Virus record (IMG/VR): IMGVR_UViG_3300005663_000080
Span: 1 to 45,637 of that record
Strand: one strand, 5' to 3'
Length of the DNA stretch: 45,637 bases
From: a virus
Each line of letters opens with the position of its first letter. Position 1 is the stretch's first letter. The notes under the pieces are model-generated. The model saw nothing but the letters and a program-made list of their open reading frames with translations, did not search any database and was not told the DNA's origin. The translations under genes were made by a program, and so were the position numbers. Below, piece after piece: positions 15,255-22,751 of this stretch.

Positions 15255-15577
15255 CTAACATGATCATACTTAGCGTTACTATAATTCTCTTTATAATCAT
15301 CTTAGTTGTAAGTTCTATCAGAATAGACAAACAGCGAACAAAACTATACAAGCAAGTAAGATTCTGGGAAGAAGTTGGCCGAGTTGAGAAAGAGATAGAC
15401 TTACTATGCGCGTTGTCCGAATATCTTCTGCCACTCAAAAAGGACATGGATCGACTAAATGCGAACGTCGAGGGTCGTCATGCTGTTGTGAAAATTAGTG
15501 GCTGGCCGGAACAACATGCGCTCGGGATCATACGCTGTTGCGGGTTTGAACTGGACTGGAAAGAGAGTAACGAATAA
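15251..15577 (+). CDS. Membrane-anchored coiled-coil protein
   Basis: 108 residues. Residues 4-23 are a membrane helix (MIILSVTIILFIIILVVSS) followed by a charged helical stretch and a small C-terminal domain (GIIRCCGFELDW). The ATGA overlap with the metallopeptidase suggests coupled translation. Function unknown. Confidence 0.6.
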   Translation: MTNMIILSVTIILFIIILVVSSIRIDKQRTKLYKQVRFWEEVGRVEKEIDLLCALSEYLLPLKKDMDRLNANVEGRHAVVKISGWPEQHALGIIRCCGFELDWKESNE

Positions 15578-15795
15578 TGCTTAAAAGTCATCAATGGGCC
15601 CATATAATCGAAGCGAGATGCCCATATTGTCACAAGTATGACGTCGTGAGATCGACGAGTGACGATTCTGAAGGTTGCTTTGTAAAATGTAATCACTGTC
15701 GCCAGTTATTCATACTGAGCAAGAGAACCATCAAAGACATCATAAAAAATGTTCGCAGAGTGCGCAAAAGTGGGGCGAATGGTGAAAGAGAATAA
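15577..15795 (+). CDS. Small zinc-ribbon protein
   Basis: 72 residues starting within the previous stop (TAATG). RCPYCHKYDVV and KCNHCRQLF form a classic two-knuckle zinc ribbon of the kind found in transcription-related phage proteins. The C-terminus is basic (RTIKDIIKNVRRVRK). It overlaps the nuclease gene downstream by 17 bp. Confidence 0.65.
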   Translation: MLKSHQWAHIIEARCPYCHKYDVVRSTSDDSEGCFVKCNHCRQLFILSKRTIKDIIKNVRRVRKSGANGERE

Positions 15796-16180
15796 ATTCC
15801 AAACGAAACTGAAAAAGATTCTGGAGTCGCAGTGCGCGTTTATAATCAATCAACATGGCCACATGATGCAGCGCAGCGGTATTCCTGATTTGCAGATTAT
15901 CCATAGGCGTTGGCATGGGTTTCTTGAACTCAAAGTTGGCAAGAATAAGCCAAGCGATATACAGAAGTCCGTCGCAGCGGCTATCGAGTTACGAGGCGTG
16001 CCGGTCTACGTTCTACGTTGCGTTGAGCGGCCAATAGACTCTGGCTTATGCGGATATAATCTTACGCTCGAAGACTTCGAAGGTAAAGTTATACGTAGGT
16101 GTTTTAGATTGGACAGTCTGTTGAATATTCTGGCTGGTCTTAGTCCGCAGTTGGTAGGCGGGTTTGATAATGTTGATTAA
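15779..16180 (+). CDS. VRR-NUC-type nuclease
   Basis: 133 residues. RSGIPDLQII (Asp37), FLELKVGKNKPSD (Glu50, Lys52) and IQKSVAAAIELRG (Gln62) reproduce the G-x-PD, ExK and Q motifs of VRR-NUC nucleases, a PD-(D/E)XK subgroup that cuts branched or flap DNA and is common in phage replication clusters. The core is the usual size of the stand-alone family. The ATG at 15779 is preceded by GTGGGGCGA. Confidence 0.82.
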   Translation: MVKENKFQTKLKKILESQCAFIINQHGHMMQRSGIPDLQIIHRRWHGFLELKVGKNKPSDIQKSVAAAIELRGVPVYVLRCVERPIDSGLCGYNLTLEDFEGKVIRRCFRLDSLLNILAGLSPQLVGGFDNVD

Positions 16181-16199
16181 TTAATTAAGGAGACGAACA

Positions 16200-16433
16200 A
16201 TGAGCGACAAACTAATAAAATTTGGCAACGGAATGGTTCCAATACCAGAAGATCGTATTGGGAATCATTATAACGGCGGAACAACAGAGCCATGCGACAT
16301 GTATATTGGCCCTTGCTCATGCGGTGCGTGGCACCACGTACGCGATTGGGCAGATGAACTTCGGGATGAGTTGCTGACGAGTTGCTGTTGTGAAGATGAT
16401 TTAGAGAGGTATCCGCTCATAGCTGAAAGGTGA
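16200..16433 (+). CDS. Hypothetical cysteine-rich protein
   Basis: 77 residues behind AGGAGACGAACA. Contains CSCGAWHHVRDW and a CCCEDD cluster that may form a metal site together with an upstream Cys. No family recognised. Three bases lie between its stop and the ATG of the radical-SAM-like gene. Confidence 0.6.
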   Translation: MSDKLIKFGNGMVPIPEDRIGNHYNGGTTEPCDMYIGPCSCGAWHHVRDWADELRDELLTSCCCEDDLERYPLIAER

Positions 16434-16435
16434 TT

Positions 16436-17239
16436 ATGAACTACAAAGAAAATCCAAAAACAAAGGGTAGCGGAATTCTGTGCGCTATTTCCCAAACGGA
16501 AACATGCCCAAACAAGTGCGACGATTGTTTCTTTCAAAGTGGGAGAAGTTACCTCGAACCGCTCGACGAGAATCTCCCGAATATGCCCGTTTGTCAGAGT
16601 GCGTACGACGGTGGTTCTATTGTTCGCGTTAACGATGGCAATGATTCCAACGTTGACAAGAAACATGTCGAGAATATGGCTAGTGGCTACCAATACAAGT
16701 TTTACAATACAGCGATTCCGAAGTTGGATTTCGATTCACCAGTGGTGTTGACAGTTAATCCAGGTAAAATGACTGACACAGAGTTTCATGACATCGATCG
16801 CCCGCCAAAGAATCTCATGTTTGTACGGTTTAGAGTAAACACTTGGAACGTCAAAGGTGCTGCGGCGTGCACTGATTTCTATACCCGCAGGGACGTCGCT
16901 GTTGTGTTGACGTTCATAGCGTATCACGACGCGAGTAGCATACCAGAAAGCCACCGAGTCTTTTATCCTGAACGCAAACGCACGTTGAATTCGTATTTTG
17001 CGATTACGACGTCTGCGTGGCGAGATGTGATGAAGACGACTGACGTCACGCCAAAGAAGGTATACTGTATGGGCTGTCAGCACTACACGTTGCGGCGTCA
17101 AGAATGCACGGCTAAGAGTAACTGCAAAGGCAATTGGAAGTGCGAGTATACAAACCCGGTTGAAAAACCTAATGAGAAGAACGCGAACAATGACTGTGAA
17201 GATTATCTTTACGGTGGTGTCGGAAGCCGAATGATTTGA
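16436..17239 (+). CDS. Radical-SAM-like iron-sulfur protein
   Basis: 267 residues. CPNKCDDC (Cys24, 28, 31) has the CX3CX2C spacing of the 4Fe-4S cluster that binds S-adenosylmethionine, and is placed near the N-terminus as in that superfamily. Later strands (PVVLTVNP, LMFVRFRVNTWN, VAVVLTFIAYHD) fit a partial TIM barrel. The C-terminus has more Cys (CMGCQHY, CTAKSNCKGNWKC), perhaps a second cluster. The substrate is unknown. It lies between a small Cys protein and a BCS1-like ATPase. Start at 16436 behind GAAAGGTGATT. Confidence 0.6.
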   Translation: MNYKENPKTKGSGILCAISQTETCPNKCDDCFFQSGRSYLEPLDENLPNMPVCQSAYDGGSIVRVNDGNDSNVDKKHVENMASGYQYKFYNTAIPKLDFDSPVVLTVNPGKMTDTEFHDIDRPPKNLMFVRFRVNTWNVKGAAACTDFYTRRDVAVVLTFIAYHDASSIPESHRVFYPERKRTLNSYFAITTSAWRDVMKTTDVTPKKVYCMGCQHYTLRRQECTAKSNCKGNWKCEYTNPVEKPNEKNANNDCEDYLYGGVGSRMI

Positions 17240-17273
17240 CGGTAACAATGGTTGAGTGACCAGAAGACGAGCG

Positions 17274-18554
17274 ATGATTGAAAAATTGCTGACAACAGTA
17301 TTAGAATGGATATCCGGCGTATCTGGCGGGAATCAGTTCATGGCCGCTGCGATTTCCGCTTGGGTACTTGGAGTCGCTACATATCTCCTGAGAAAAGTCC
17401 CGACGGACATCGGACGTTTCACGAAAAAGCATCTGACAACATCAATCACAATTACGTCTTATCACAAATCGTTCTACCATTTGATGCAGTGGCTAGAGGC
17501 TAACGGTTACAGCAAGAAATTCAGACGCCTGAAAATTACAAACGGAAACTATGGTGAAGATGCGCCTATCAAAACCGTAGGCTATGGGCGACACTTGATG
17601 TGGTATTGTAAAACGCCCTTGCTGATTGAACTCACTCGCGTTGATACTCGTACGAATAGCGACAAGGAAGAAGTTGTATTGTCGAAACTAGGGCGCGGTC
17701 ATGCTCTTTTTGACAAACTTTTGGCTGAAGTAAAGAGATGCGACGATGAAGACTCCAACACAATGACAATGATTCGTAAGTACAACAAAAACGAATGCTG
17801 GTCTACTTCCAAACAACCAAGACGAAATTTTAACTCAATATTCTTGCCCATAGACTTGCGTCGTCAGTTGCTTGACGCAATCAAGAAATTCAAAGATAGC
17901 GAGCAGTGGTATATCGAACATGGTATACCCTATCAACTTGGGATTTTATTGTATGGCCCACCAGGAACCGGAAAGACATCATTAATCCGAGCAATCGCGG
18001 CGCACATGAATACAGGTCTGGCTGTGCTTAACTCGCAGCAACTCGCTGCTGTGTCAGATTTTGAAAATGATAAAGACATTATTGTCGTTGAGGACATTGA
18101 TTCTAATCTTGCAACTGCTAAACGAAGAACTGAAAACGACTGCGAGGTTGGCGACAATAGCAAGGGTGTGAACAGTGATGCGCATGTAGCTGACGCTGTT
18201 AAAGCTGAAAATGAACTGCGGACGATTTTTGGTGGCGGGATTTCAGGAATACTAAACGCGCTGGACGGGATATCAATTAGTCACGGCAGAGTTATTGTGA
18301 TGACGACGAACCATATTAAAAAACTTGACTCTGCGTTGCTTCGTCCGGGGCGTATCGACGTGAAACTAGAGTTGGGCTATGTTACGGGCGAAGTCTTTGA
18401 TGAATTTGCACTCGCGTTTTTCGGCGTAGGCACTGCGCCAAAGTTGGGCGACCCTTGTAGAAACGTGGTCATCGCTGATCTTCAAAACAAAGTGGTTATG
18501 GGTGATTCGCTTAATGAGATTATTAAGTTTTGTTATAATACTAAAATAAACTAA
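17274..18554 (+). CDS. BCS1-like AAA ATPase
   Basis: 426 residues. An N-terminal membrane segment (AAAISAWVLGVATYLL) is followed by a beta-rich region like the BCS1 N-terminal domain, then an AAA module: Walker A GPPGTGKT (228-235), Walker B IIVVEDID (around 273), and the ILNALDGISISHGRVIVMTT and LDSALLRPGRID elements typical of BCS1. Mitochondrial BCS1 translocates a folded iron-sulfur protein; bacterial and phage relatives have unknown clients. The upstream neighbour is an iron-sulfur-type protein, which is suggestive only. Start at ATG 17274. Confidence 0.85.
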   Translation: MIEKLLTTVLEWISGVSGGNQFMAAAISAWVLGVATYLLRKVPTDIGRFTKKHLTTSITITSYHKSFYHLMQWLEANGYSKKFRRLKITNGNYGEDAPIKTVGYGRHLMWYCKTPLLIELTRVDTRTNSDKEEVVLSKLGRGHALFDKLLAEVKRCDDEDSNTMTMIRKYNKNECWSTSKQPRRNFNSIFLPIDLRRQLLDAIKKFKDSEQWYIEHGIPYQLGILLYGPPGTGKTSLIRAIAAHMNTGLAVLNSQQLAAVSDFENDKDIIVVEDIDSNLATAKRRTENDCEVGDNSKGVNSDAHVADAVKAENELRTIFGGGISGILNALDGISISHGRVIVMTTNHIKKLDSALLRPGRIDVKLELGYVTGEVFDEFALAFFGVGTAPKLGDPCRNVVIADLQNKVVMGDSLNEIIKFCYNTKIN

Positions 18555-18563
18555 AGGTGCGCG

Positions 18564-19043
18564 ATGGACAAGAAACTATTTAACGACTTGTGCAAAAGTA
18601 TTAAAGAGGCTGGTACGATGAACGAAAGTAAACTAGAAATATTCATTGCGAAGATGAAAGTCGCCGCGTCGAACGGATCAAGTGGCCCAGAGAATACGAC
18701 AAACGATGGGCGCGATCCCATGATGCAACGGTGGCTGTACTTTACTGAAGAACAACTCGCGGAACAGGACGAGCGAATAATTCGCCTTTGCTTATATCCT
18801 AAAATGATTCCTGACGAAATTCTTGTGGCCTATGCAGACGTTCTACTCGTGTCGCTGAGTCGTTTGAGAAGAAACGGTCGTCTCTATAGTTTTGTTGGTA
18901 GACTTATTGACGGCAACCTCCGTGACCATGTGATGAATATCACTAAGATGCTAAATATTCGGGGTGACTGCGTACTTGCAGCCAAGATTGAGCATGAAAT
19001 GGGACCGAACCCTGATGGCACCGAGATAAGACTTGAACGATAG
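18564..19043 (+). CDS. Hypothetical helical protein
   Basis: 159 residues behind AAAGGTGCGCG, 9 bp after the BCS1-like gene. Mostly helical, with LEIFIAKMKVAASNG near the start and a Leu-rich C-terminal half (LSRLRRNGRLYSFVGRLI). No motif recognised. Ends TAG. Confidence 0.65.
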   Translation: MDKKLFNDLCKSIKEAGTMNESKLEIFIAKMKVAASNGSSGPENTTNDGRDPMMQRWLYFTEEQLAEQDERIIRLCLYPKMIPDEILVAYADVLLVSLSRLRRNGRLYSFVGRLIDGNLRDHVMNITKMLNIRGDCVLAAKIEHEMGPNPDGTEIRLER

Positions 19044-19050
19044 GAGTTGA

Positions 19051-19617
19051 ATGATGAACGACAAGAGTAAAAAGTTGGCAAGATACAGAAAACTATTAAA
19101 CGAAGAAGCAGGTACGCCATTTGAAATCAGAGAGATGTGGGTTGCTGCGTTTGAAAAAATGCTAAAAATTATCGACCTTCATCCTCAAGACGATGCTCGT
19201 GATCAGCTTAAAAACGTTCGTCGTGCGATTCTCGATGAGCTTGGTGTTTCGGGTGACGCAAAGGTACAAGCCGCTGAGCAGTGCAAGCATACACGACAGA
19301 TACTGGGCAAGTGTCCAGATGGTGAAATACTGATGCGCAAAGATTGCGGCGAGCCTGTTTTAGACTTTAGTGACGATCGTTGTGATTGCAAGTATGACTC
19401 GGATTGCGGCGAGATGAAAAGACGGTGCAAAAGCACGCCAAACTTAGAACGCATTAAACGACTAAAGGCTCACGACAAAGTTCTGGCAGAAGCAAGAAAG
19501 AAAGCAGCGGACTACGCTGCGTTGCCACAAGCAGCACGAAAGTTTTATGGCGTGGCTATCCATGACGAACGTGTTAGATTTGAAAAGAAACGAGGTACTA
19601 AATGCCCGGAAAAATAA
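19051..19617 (+). CDS. Hypothetical protein with central cysteine cluster
   Basis: 188 residues. N-terminal helical part, then a Cys-rich centre (RCDCKYDSDCGEMKRRC) that could bind metal, then a basic helical C-terminus (LAEARKKAADYAALPQAARK). The GGAGTTGA plus MMNDK start is shared with the gene at 5756. Its last 16 bases overlap the next gene. Confidence 0.65.
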   Translation: MMNDKSKKLARYRKLLNEEAGTPFEIREMWVAAFEKMLKIIDLHPQDDARDQLKNVRRAILDELGVSGDAKVQAAEQCKHTRQILGKCPDGEILMRKDCGEPVLDFSDDRCDCKYDSDCGEMKRRCKSTPNLERIKRLKAHDKVLAEARKKAADYAALPQAARKFYGVAIHDERVRFEKKRGTKCPEK

Positions 19618-20347
19618 TAGACGAAACAGGCCACAAATACGATCGGCTAACTATTATTCGATACGCGGGCAGAAACGCATACAGAGAAGCCTTGTGGTTG
19701 TGCTTTTGTGACTGTGGTGGAGAAATTGTAACTCGTGGTAGCAGCCTACGCTTAGGTGATACTAAAAGTTGCGGCTGCTTGCGTAAAGACAAGAAAATTA
19801 ATGAGATCGGAAACAAATATGGTCGCTTAACGGTTATTAATGACGGGCACCAAAACGCTAGAGGTGCATTTCACTGGTTATGTCTTTGTGATTGTGGTGC
19901 CAAAGTTACAATTAAAGGCGGTCACTTGCGTAGTGGTGCCACTAAAAGTTGTGGTTGTTTACATAAAGAAATAGTATCCGCTGCTTGTGCTAATCAATCA
20001 GGCAAGAATAATCCGAACTATACTAATGGAAACTTTACTGGGTTCTGCACAAAGAGCAAGAAGAATTTCACGAGTCTATCCGTAAACGTGACAACTACAC
20101 TTGTCAAGAATGTAACAAGACGCAAGAAGAACAGTTACAGAAATTAAACGAAAAACTTTCTGTTCATCACAAGGACGAAAATCATTTCAACAACACAGAT
20201 GAAAACGCAATAACACTTTGCAGGTCTTGCCACATGAAACTATCACCAGCATTTAAGAAAGTTTCAGCAAGACGAGACCAAGAGGCGTTAGACGCAGTAT
20301 ACAAAGTGTGTGAATATTATGATAACAAGAATAAAGACCATGAATGA
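19602..20347 (+). pseudogene. HNH endonuclease with paired zinc-ribbon repeats, frame-broken
   Basis: The first frame encodes two related modules (GHKYDRLTII...CFCDCGG...SCGCL and GNKYGRLTVI...CLCDCGA...SCGCL), a DNA-binding repeat common in phage homing endonucleases. The nuclease part lies in the -1 frame: RKRDNYTCQECN and SVHHKDENHFNNTDEN, with CRSCHMK, a full HNH site. A switch after ACA AAG (20049-20054) would restore 248 residues reading KEQEEFHESIRKRD; loss of one G there is the simplest cause. The element probably entered as a mobile gene between 19051 and 20340. Confidence 0.75.
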
Positions 20348-21137
20348 TTGCGAATTAAAACCCACAAATAATCCGATTTTGGCGAACATCTTGAAACGAT
20401 ACGTCAGCGCGAATAGCGTCGGCTACAATTTAGATGATACGAAACAATTATGCACTGGTGCAAGTTGTATAGAAAGTGTTGAATGCACACTAAGCTATAC
20501 AGGTCGAAAATACTGTACTCACCAAAAGTCGAGCGAACCAGTAACAGATGGTGGTGACGATACAGACTGGTACAACATGACGTGCCCTCGATGCCCGTGG
20601 TTCGTTGATGGCGTTAAAACAGGCGTTAAAACAGGCGAGTACACAGTCGTAAACAACGATATGGCGAGCAAAAGCAGTAATGCGCCTGATAACGCGCCGG
20701 TAGCGAGAAAAGACGCTGACGGCGATTCTGGGCGTCCTACTGGCGATTCTGGGTGCGTTGTGGGCGACGATACACCGTGGGATGAAGAGTGGGATGACCT
20801 TCTTGAGGGTGTAGACGCAAAATGTGGTAGTAACGATGCTATTATAGGACGCGGTTCACAGCGAGTGCTGACAGTGCGATGCATTCGGCCTGAATCGGTT
20901 GAATGTTTGAACGAGTCGATTTGTGTACAGTTGCTCGTTGCGAGTGATTTGATTCGGCAGCAAGCGGCGATAGAGGAGACGCGCAATAAATATCTTCTTG
21001 AAATTGCGCCGTTCGTCGTGGGTACTGATGAGAATCGAAAACGAACGATGGATAACGTCAAGAAGAACGTTAGAAATAAATCGAAATTAAAACGCAGTCG
21101 TAAGTTGCGCAAAGCTGCTCGAAAACGAGGACGATGA
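20340..21137 (+). CDS. Hypothetical protein with zinc-like cysteines and basic tail
   Basis: 265 residues from ATG 20340. Early Cys pairs (CTGASCIESVEC, CTHQ, MTCPRCPW) suggest a metal site. A low-complexity acidic middle follows with VKTGVKTGE and GDSG repeats from short tandem duplications. A helical segment with a very basic C-terminus (KSKLKRSRKLRKAARKR) ends the chain. No family recognised. Confidence 0.6.
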   Translation: MNDCELKPTNNPILANILKRYVSANSVGYNLDDTKQLCTGASCIESVECTLSYTGRKYCTHQKSSEPVTDGGDDTDWYNMTCPRCPWFVDGVKTGVKTGEYTVVNNDMASKSSNAPDNAPVARKDADGDSGRPTGDSGCVVGDDTPWDEEWDDLLEGVDAKCGSNDAIIGRGSQRVLTVRCIRPESVECLNESICVQLLVASDLIRQQAAIEETRNKYLLEIAPFVVGTDENRKRTMDNVKKNVRNKSKLKRSRKLRKAARKRGR

Positions 21138-21138
21138 C

Positions 21139-21498
21139 ATGAGTTGTAAAGATTGTGATAATACTAGTTGCGTGGGCGATTACTTATGTCCAGATGAGGT
21201 GAAAAGACTCCAACAAGCAGAGCTAAAACTTAATAAAATTAATGGCTTAGTTGCTAAAGAGTTTCAGCGAGCGACAGAAAAGTTTGATGCGTTTCATAAT
21301 ACGCATGAAGGTTACGCAATATTGCTCGAAGAAGTTGACGAGTTGTGGGACGATATTAAGGCGAATGATCTCTACTCGTCGTGCGACGAAGCGATTCAAG
21401 TCGCTGCGATGGCGATGCGATATTTGTTCGACTTGATGCCCGATGACTTTGATAGAGACATGCACCGTGCGTTGACCGGGAAGGACAGAGACAAATGA
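21139..21498 (+). CDS. MazG-like nucleotide pyrophosphohydrolase
   Basis: 119 residues. HEGYAILLEEVDELWDDIK followed by EAIQVAAMAMRYLFDL is the all-alpha NTP pyrophosphohydrolase pattern of phage MazG-like proteins, with EExxE metal ligands and the second acidic helix. It would hydrolyse nucleoside triphosphates, possibly unusual dNTPs or alarmone-related nucleotides. The N-terminus has an extra Cys cluster (CKDCDNTSC). The stop overlaps the next start by four bases. Confidence 0.75.
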   Translation: MSCKDCDNTSCVGDYLCPDEVKRLQQAELKLNKINGLVAKEFQRATEKFDAFHNTHEGYAILLEEVDELWDDIKANDLYSSCDEAIQVAAMAMRYLFDLMPDDFDRDMHRALTGKDRDK

Positions 21499-21833
21499 AA
21501 CAATGCGAGAAATGTAAAGAATGGTTATTTAATTGTGACGCAAAAGCTGGCAGAGTACACAGATGCCCGCCGTTATGGCTTGTAACATGCCCTGAATACG
21601 ATGATGAATGGCAAGAAATTTATGAATCAGAAGAATCATCAGCAGCAGAGAAATTCGCTGAAGAGTACGATGCAGATAGTCATGACATGATGGATGGAAA
21701 TACTATCGTAGTTAGTGTTAAACCACACGAAGATAACAAACACTATAATCTGTGTGCTGATAATATCAAAACGTTTGTGTGCAGCGGAAAAGTTATTCCG
21801 ACGTACTATGCGAGTGAGATTAAACGAGATTAA
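21495..21833 (+). CDS. Hypothetical protein with N-terminal zinc knuckle
   Basis: 112 residues. CEKCKEWLFNC and RCPPLWLVTC give four Cys near the N-terminus, likely a zinc site. An acidic middle and a C-terminal strand region (TIVVSVKPH, TFVCSGKVIPTYY) follow. ATGA overlap with the MazG-like gene. Function unknown. Confidence 0.65.
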   Translation: MKQCEKCKEWLFNCDAKAGRVHRCPPLWLVTCPEYDDEWQEIYESEESSAAEKFAEEYDADSHDMMDGNTIVVSVKPHEDNKHYNLCADNIKTFVCSGKVIPTYYASEIKRD

Positions 21834-21868
21834 TGATAAGACCAACAAGGATGATATTGAGGTGACTA

Positions 21869-22084
21869 ATGAAAACTAAAGAGATTCAAAATATCTCAGC
21901 CGCCATAAACTGCACAAACCACTTCTTAGAGTTTAGCCCGTGCAACATGACAATACTCTATGGACTTTCAGAGATAATGACATCAGACGACACAATGATG
22001 AAAGAAATTAAAGACGTTTTTGAGCGTCAGAAAAGTAAGTTGGAAAGACAACTAGCACAACTGCTTGGAGATTTTGATGACTGA
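21869..22084 (+). CDS. Small helical protein
   Basis: 71 residues behind TTGAGGTGACTA. Helical throughout, ending in a coiled-coil-like stretch (VFERQKSKLERQLAQLLG). No family recognised. The same frame continues after its TGA as protein-like sequence to about 22188 (MHDSFEKVTNGQVDFWL), which may be a lost C-terminus or chance. Confidence 0.55.
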   Translation: MKTKEIQNISAAINCTNHFLEFSPCNMTILYGLSEIMTSDDTMMKEIKDVFERQKSKLERQLAQLLGDFDD

Positions 22085-22198
22085 CGACGAGGGGCAATCG
22101 GAGCAAACGCGAAACGTGAGATGCACGATTCGTTTGAGAAAGTTACGAATGGCCAAGTTGACTTTTGGTTGTTGGACGAGAATGTTTGAGGTTGCACG

Positions 22199-22383
22199 AT
22201 GGGAATGGGAATAATTACAACTGAGCATACTGTTTGGTGTGGATCGTGCGAATTGTGGGTACAAATATGCGAGAAAACCGTAAGCCGAACTAAAAAGTAG
22301 TTAGGCGAGATGGCTGGCGACTAAGAGACAAGTTATGGACATGCACAGAATGTTTGAGGAATCGAAATGGCAGAACTAAATAA
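22199..22383 (+). CDS. Small zinc-ribbon protein read through a -1 frameshift
   Basis: ATG 22199 reads TTEHTVWCGSCELW and stops at TAG right after AAA AAG (22292-22297). A -1 shift there continues VVRRDGWRLRDKLWTCTEC to TAA at 22383, for 61 residues. The joined chain has the CxxC-W ... GWR-L-x-x-x-W-x-C-x-x-C layout of small phage zinc-ribbon proteins, so the two halves belong together. The site matches that of the gene at 9086. Programmed shift, or loss of one A, are both possible. Confidence 0.6.
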
Positions 22384-22540
22384 ACCCAACAAAGAAGAAT
22401 TTGAACGATTTGTAGACTATACGTTCCCAAGCGAAATCACGCCAAAAGAAAAACACTATTGTGAGCTTGCATATATGTGGGCATTAAAGCCGCCTGTAAT
22501 TCCGCAAGTATCAGGGTGGCCCTGGAATAAACAAGATTGA
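22367..22540 (+). CDS. Small hypothetical protein
   Basis: 57 residues behind GAGGAATCGAA. Starts MAELNKPNKEEFERFVDYTF and ends in a Pro/Trp-rich segment (QVSGWPWNKQD). Its start overlaps the end of the frameshifted zinc-ribbon gene. No family recognised. Confidence 0.55.
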   Translation: MAELNKPNKEEFERFVDYTFPSEITPKEKHYCELAYMWALKPPVIPQVSGWPWNKQD

Positions 22541-22587
22541 AGTTGGGCGGGTCGGTGCCGCGATTCATCGGCCTGCTTAACATTTTC

Positions 22588-22725
22588 TAATCGCACTGTT
22601 TAATCGCACTGTTTAATCGCACTGTTTAATCGCACTGTTTAATCGCACTGTTTAATCGCGACAAGTTTAATCGCACTGTTTAATCGCAACAAGTTTAATC
22701 GCAACAAGGTTAATCGCAACAAGTC
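22588..22725 (+). repeat. Ten direct iterons upstream of the primase-helicase gene, candidate origin
   Basis: Ten consecutive copies of a TAATCGC unit in the same orientation without gaps. Copies 1-5 and 7 are TAATCGCACTGTT (13 bp); copies 6 and 8-10 are 15-bp variants of the form TAATCGCAACAAGTT. The array ends 26 bp before the primase-helicase ATG at 22752. Direct iterons beside a replication gene are typical initiator-binding sites of phage and plasmid origins; that role is inferred. Confidence 0.85.
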
Positions 22726-22751
22726 TGGAGTTGGTAGGAGTACAGCGGTCG

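Noticed and set aside
22077-22214. Small frame overlapping the stop of the gene at 21869
   Set aside because: The translation is not protein-like and a neighbouring frame looks better, so there is too little support for either.
22588-22725. Possible CRISPR array from regular repeats
   Set aside because: Repeats are contiguous with no unique spacers, as in iterons; the Cas4-like protein at 12843 has no Cas1 partner.
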